Positions 17,229 to 20,224 of a DNA stretch of 20,224 nucleotides are shown here, piece by piece. Below the pieces are notes generated by a model, which had not been told where the DNA came from, ran no database searches, and saw only the letters and a list, made by a program, of their open reading frames with translations. The stretch is taken from the NCBI GenBank assembly GCA_032718475.1, contig JAUCBJ010003740.1, positions 1 to 20,224 on the forward strand. Reading direction: 5' to 3'. Position 1 is the first letter of the stretch. Each line of letters opens with the position of its first letter. The stretch comes from Nemertoderma westbladi. Taxonomy: Eukaryota; Xenacoelomorpha; Nemertodermatida; Nemertodermatidae. The position numbers and the translations under genes were made by a program.

Positions 17229-17471
17229 AATGCCCTAATCTTTCTCACTGGTGCAAGTTGCACCGTTTTTGGAAAATATTTTCACGAATCAATGATATTC
17301 TAAAAATAGCCTTTTCTACCAATGACGTCATATATTGATCCATCTGGAGCCACCTGATCCCATCATTGATTTTTGAAAAAAAAATCAGTATTCATATCAG
17401 GATGCCAAGCCTCCTCAATTGTATGAGTTGCTAAGCCATTCGGCAAAAAAAGTGATTCCAGACACACCCTA
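17229..17471. repeat. Right terminal inverted repeat of hAT element (outer part)
   Basis: Inverted copy of 10929-11168 with only a few mismatches. It includes TGACGTCA at 17323-17330 and ends CACACCCTA, followed by the 8-bp duplication. Its inner edge is the AAT target of the nested element. Confidence 0.85.
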
Positions 17472-17479
17472 ATGTTCAC
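17472..17479. repeat. Right 8-bp target-site duplication of hAT element (ATGTTCAC)
   Basis: Identical to 10921-10928. Confidence 0.85.
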
Positions 17480-18190
17480 ACCACCACCAAACTGAGTATT
17501 GTAATGTAAGAATCTGTGTTGACTATGGTTAATGGGGTATGTATAATGTATATAGCCTGGGCCATAAGTAACAATGGACATACGGTCAGAATCTGCCACC
17601 TTCCCAATGGCCAGAAATTTTGTCTTAAATTGGTTAATGACCATTCCAGAATCATGGCAAAATGTAAGTAGAACTGATATCTTTTCTAATAGTTTATCAC
17701 GACTGGTAGCAAGCAATACAAAGTCGATTAGTAATCTGATTGTAAAGATTTGTTCCTCACAACCCCTGCCCTTCATAGCACCGGCCTGCTCGGGACTGGG
17801 AAGGCACCATTTACTAAGTCTCTGTGTGATAATTATGTCAAACAACCTTGGGAAGGAGTTGATAGTTTGAACAGATACTTTGAAGCCCAAGATTAAAGAC
17901 TGCTACAAGGTGACTGGTACCCCATGTATTTGGTGATAAACCGTTGGTGAAGACTGAATTGATTAATGACACACTAATAAGAAACCATTGTACCTGTAGA
18001 GACTTCAATAACGATGCAGAGACTCCGTCAGGTCCAGGTTCCTTGAAGCTATTCATATTTAGTCCAACTTCATCTAGTGTGCGGGTGGCGGGTTTAGGCA
18101 TGAATTCAAAATGACATTATCCATAAGACCATTGACAAGCGGATATACGGATCGAATATAGACACCCATCACTGATGCACCCAGCAAACA
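17480..18190 (-). pseudogene. Non-LTR reverse transcriptase fragment, catalytic core deleted
   Basis: Reading the minus strand from about 18190: SVMGVYIRSVYPLVNGLMDN, then MPKPATRTLDEVGLNMNS, EPGPDGVSASLLKSL, INSVFTNGLSPNTWGTSHLVAVF. A frameshift near 17880 leads to INSFPRLFDIIITQRLSKW, PSPEQAGAMKGRGCEEQIFT and LLIDFV. This jumps straight to LLATSRDKLLEKISVLLTFC, GMVINQFKTKFLAIGK and ends at YNTQFGGGVN. The order is that of a LINE RT (GPDGV, PSPEQAG and INxxKTK blocks). The segment with the catalytic FxxAFD and [YM]xDD blocks, expected between LLIDF and VLLATSR, is gone. It is a dead element. Codons past 17480 on this strand belong to the hAT end, not to the RT. Confidence 0.75.
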
Positions 18191-19226
18191 TTGTCCATGG
18201 GCTGGAAAATGCCCCTACACTTGTGCAGTCTACAATACTCTTTCATGTCAGCCACTTAGTGCAGCTATATCGCTTTTTCTTCAGTTATCTTTATATAGTA
18301 TGTTTCAAAATTGAACATTAAACCGTGTTTTCTTACTTTGAAATTCATCACCACAAAGTTATGGAAAATACATTTAAATTAACAGTTTCCATCAGCAAGG
18401 ACTGCCACACCAACCTAGATCACAACGACATACTTTTTTAAATAAATTATTAGCTTCGGTACTGATATAATGTTTATCAGTTAAAATTGCTCCATGACCG
18501 ATAATTAAAGATGCCATTTGATTTGAAAGCTTTCTCATTAAAAGCATTTCCAAAAAGTTGCTTTCAGATCATCCACTCCACTCAAATTCGCTTTAGATGG
18601 TCTCTTCATAGCCATACCAAAGATATAATCATTGTTGTTTGCATAATAGCAATTGAGGCAAACCGAGCCACTTTACATCTCCTCCAGTCTCTGAAAATAA
18701 CCCCCAGTTAAATCTTGCAATTTTGCATGGAACCACCAATAACAATCGTCGCAAAATATGCAGTTTGTAGAGTATCTGCAGACTCTGAAGCAGGTCCCAC
18801 CATTCCATTATCTGTCATTGTCAAATGTCGTTACAACATCAACCAAAACTTATTCTAACCTAACTGATGAGTTTTCGGTTTGCTTGAGTAGTCAAATCTT
18901 TTAAATACAGGGCAGCAGGGAGGGGGTTATTATTTAAGAATACCGAAACGAGAGTCACATTAAGTTAATTTCCAACAAGTTTTTACAAAAACAAGGGAAA
19001 AAAAGTATAGCCTTTTCTCACTATTATCGAGTCGAGGTATTTTATTTACCTAGCACAGCGAGGATAATAAAGGTCGAGAGTATTGGAAAAAATTAGAAAG
19101 AAATGTTCTATGTCGTTTTTTTCCCTTTGTAATACGTAATTTTGTTCTTAAATTGGTACTTTTTGTTACTTTTTGTTAATTCTTTAATAAAAGGTAAGAG
19201 CCATTTAGGATTAACGAATTCTAGAT
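18191..19226. other. No supported gene
   Basis: An open frame at 18511-18711 (66 codons) has no motif or coding signature that I can defend. Around 19030-19080 a string GTCGAGGTATTTTATTTACCTAGC…GCGAGG…GGTCGAG looks like part of a dispersed repeat. Confidence 0.4.
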
Positions 19227-19512
19227 GGTCTGTCCCTCTGTCTGTTATATTTTAACGGACAGATAAAGACAGGTTTACAGACCGAAACCAAAGCCATCCA
19301 TCATATTGGAATACTGACATCAGAAATGGAATCACCGCCAGAAAAACCCCTTAACTAAAATTTTAGCGAGGTCGTGTGCTTTCATAAATTTTGACTGACA
19401 GATTGTCTGATAAACAGACAGACTGTCACAGTCTGGAATTCATCAAACGCTAAAACCCACCCTCCAGAAATGCAATCACCGACCAGGAAAACCCCTATAT
19501 CGAAAATTTTAG
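19227..19512. repeat. Two ~120-140 bp imperfect direct repeats
   Basis: Copies at about 19227-19366 and 19394-19512. Each opens with CTGTCTGT/CAGACAGACTGTC-type strings and closes with CAGAAATG.AATCACCG(A)CCAG.AAAACCCC and AAAATTTTAG. A SINE- or satellite-like dispersed repeat is plausible. Confidence 0.65.
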
Positions 19513-20224
19513 TTATTAATAAATACTGTTTTCTTCCTTATTCTTTGAATATAGTTTGTTGAATTATTGGCGGGTAGATTTGAAAACTTTAAATACCAAT
19601 TACATTTTTTGTTTTTATTTTTTATTTTTTACTCATGTACCTGATATCCCCTGGAAGCACTACACCAAATTGCATGAAATTTTCAGTAAATGTTCTTACT
19701 AATCCTTTATATTTAGGTCAGGTCAGGTATTCTAGGTCATTGATCAAGAAAACTTGCCACCTGTAGCTGCATAGACCCTCTTACTAGGGTTAATCTGGTC
19801 CTGTAACTAGGACCCCCTTCGTTCTGGGATAAGGACGCCGTTGGTCCTGGATTAAGGACCCATATACTTGGCTGCAGGGGTATATGGCCTGACCAGGCAG
19901 ATGGTGATCTACCAATGGCTGGTCAGGAGTAGAGTGTTCTCATGTTCACTCTGAGTGCACTTCACTGCCCTGCACCTGGCAGCAGGGGTACAGGGCATGA
20001 CCCAGCTGCTCACCAGTTTCACCAGCTGCTCAGCCTGTAGATGGCTTTCTCCCTATGCTGCTGCGCTTGCCGCAACGGCTCTTGCCATGGGTGCAAGTGC
20101 GTTAGAACGGGAGTTCTTTGCTCGTCATGCAAGCCATTAGACCTTAACTTGTGTTCGAATGGGCCGATTGCAACTGATTCCGATACCCAAGCAATGCCTC
20201 CCGGTTTCAGTGGTTCCTTTGGCC
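19513..20224. other. AT-rich then GC-richer terminal segment, no supported gene
   Basis: From about 19705 the composition becomes GC-richer, with local repeats: GGTCAGGTCAGGT, GGTCCTG…AGGACCC twice near 19797-19861, and GCAGGGGTA(T/C)A at 19874 and 19983. A 61-codon plus-strand frame at 19955-20140 is Ala-rich with no recognised motif. This could be the 5' region of another element or a gene continuing off the window. Confidence 0.35.

Larger units (their letters stand above)
10929..17471 (-). mobile_element. hAT-like DNA transposon, 6.5 kb including a nested insertion
   Basis: The two ends are inverted copies beginning TAGGGTGTGTCTGG, which fits the hAT terminal pattern YARNG. They are flanked by the 8-bp duplication ATGTTCAC. 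The arms match over about 240 bp with only a few differences (a T-run length change, AAGATA/AATATA, AGCC/AGGC), so this insertion is not very old. Without the nested 2,365-bp element and one AAT it is about 4.2 kb. It carries a minus-strand transposase with two breaks and a small divergent plus-strand gene. Subterminal tandem units of about 169 bp lie at both ends. It sits between two dead LINEs. Confidence 0.85.

Noticed and set aside
10929-17471. A simple segmental inverted duplication of host DNA
   Set aside because: The 8-bp flanking duplication, the YARNG-type terminus and the transposase inside fit a transposon much better.
17363-17479. C-terminal residues (…LPNGLATHTIEEAWHPDMN…) of the RT open frame
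   Set aside because: These codons lie inside the hAT terminal repeat, and the same DNA occurs at the other end of the element; the RT itself ends at about 17480.
19955-20140. 61-codon Ala-rich plus-strand frame
   Set aside because: Composition follows the local GC rise; no domain or splice context supports it.

Overview
The window looks like a stretch of an AT-rich invertebrate (metazoan) genome. The reasons are a canonical GT-AG intron, several kinds of non-LTR retrotransposon remnant, a hAT-type DNA transposon, minisatellites and foldback palindromes. There are no bacterial-style operons, ribosome binding sites, rRNAs or clear tRNAs. The species cannot be named from the sequence. No intact host gene is certain; almost everything recognisable is a transposable element or its debris.

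Layout. About 516-4593 (minus strand) holds a long multi-exon gene of an unrecognised, transposon-like family. It has a zinc-knuckle-like start, one clean 270-bp intron and several breaks. Its 3' coding part is split by a 5'-truncated LINE (about 700-2201, plus strand) flanked by a 10-bp target-site duplication; the reading frame continues exactly across the duplication. About 4620-6310 is repeat-rich: short direct repeats, an ACAG microsatellite, a 32-39 bp minisatellite, an 18-bp minisatellite and a roughly 150-bp satellite with nested 18-bp subrepeats. About 6310-7000 is a frameshifted, coiled-coil, gag-like reading frame. About 7360-7840 is a cluster of foldback palindromes. About 8009-8430 is a decayed reading frame ending in four CxxC pairs. 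About 8647-9677 holds two copies of a 280-bp direct repeat, the second ending in a perfect hairpin.

The right half is a three-layer nest. Two dead non-LTR elements (an L1/Tx1-like fragment at 10243-10920 and another RT fragment at 17480-18190, both minus) were neighbours. A hAT-like transposon (10929-17471) inserted between them, leaving the 8-bp duplication ATGTTCAC. It has about 240-bp, nearly identical inverted ends made of tandem subunits, each carrying a perfect TGACGTCA palindrome. Its minus-strand transposase (13624 to 11433) has one in-frame stop and one frameshift, and a small divergent plus-strand gene (13727-14126) may be an accessory gene. A second DNA transposon (14864-17228) then inserted into the right inverted end. 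It has 3-bp AAT duplications and an independent empty site visible in the other arm. Its long, degenerate inverted ends carry RFX X-box-like palindromes at matching distances from the two termini, and it encloses a fragment of a TE-associated protein.

From 18190 to the end there are only weak repeats and a GC-richer tail without a supported gene.
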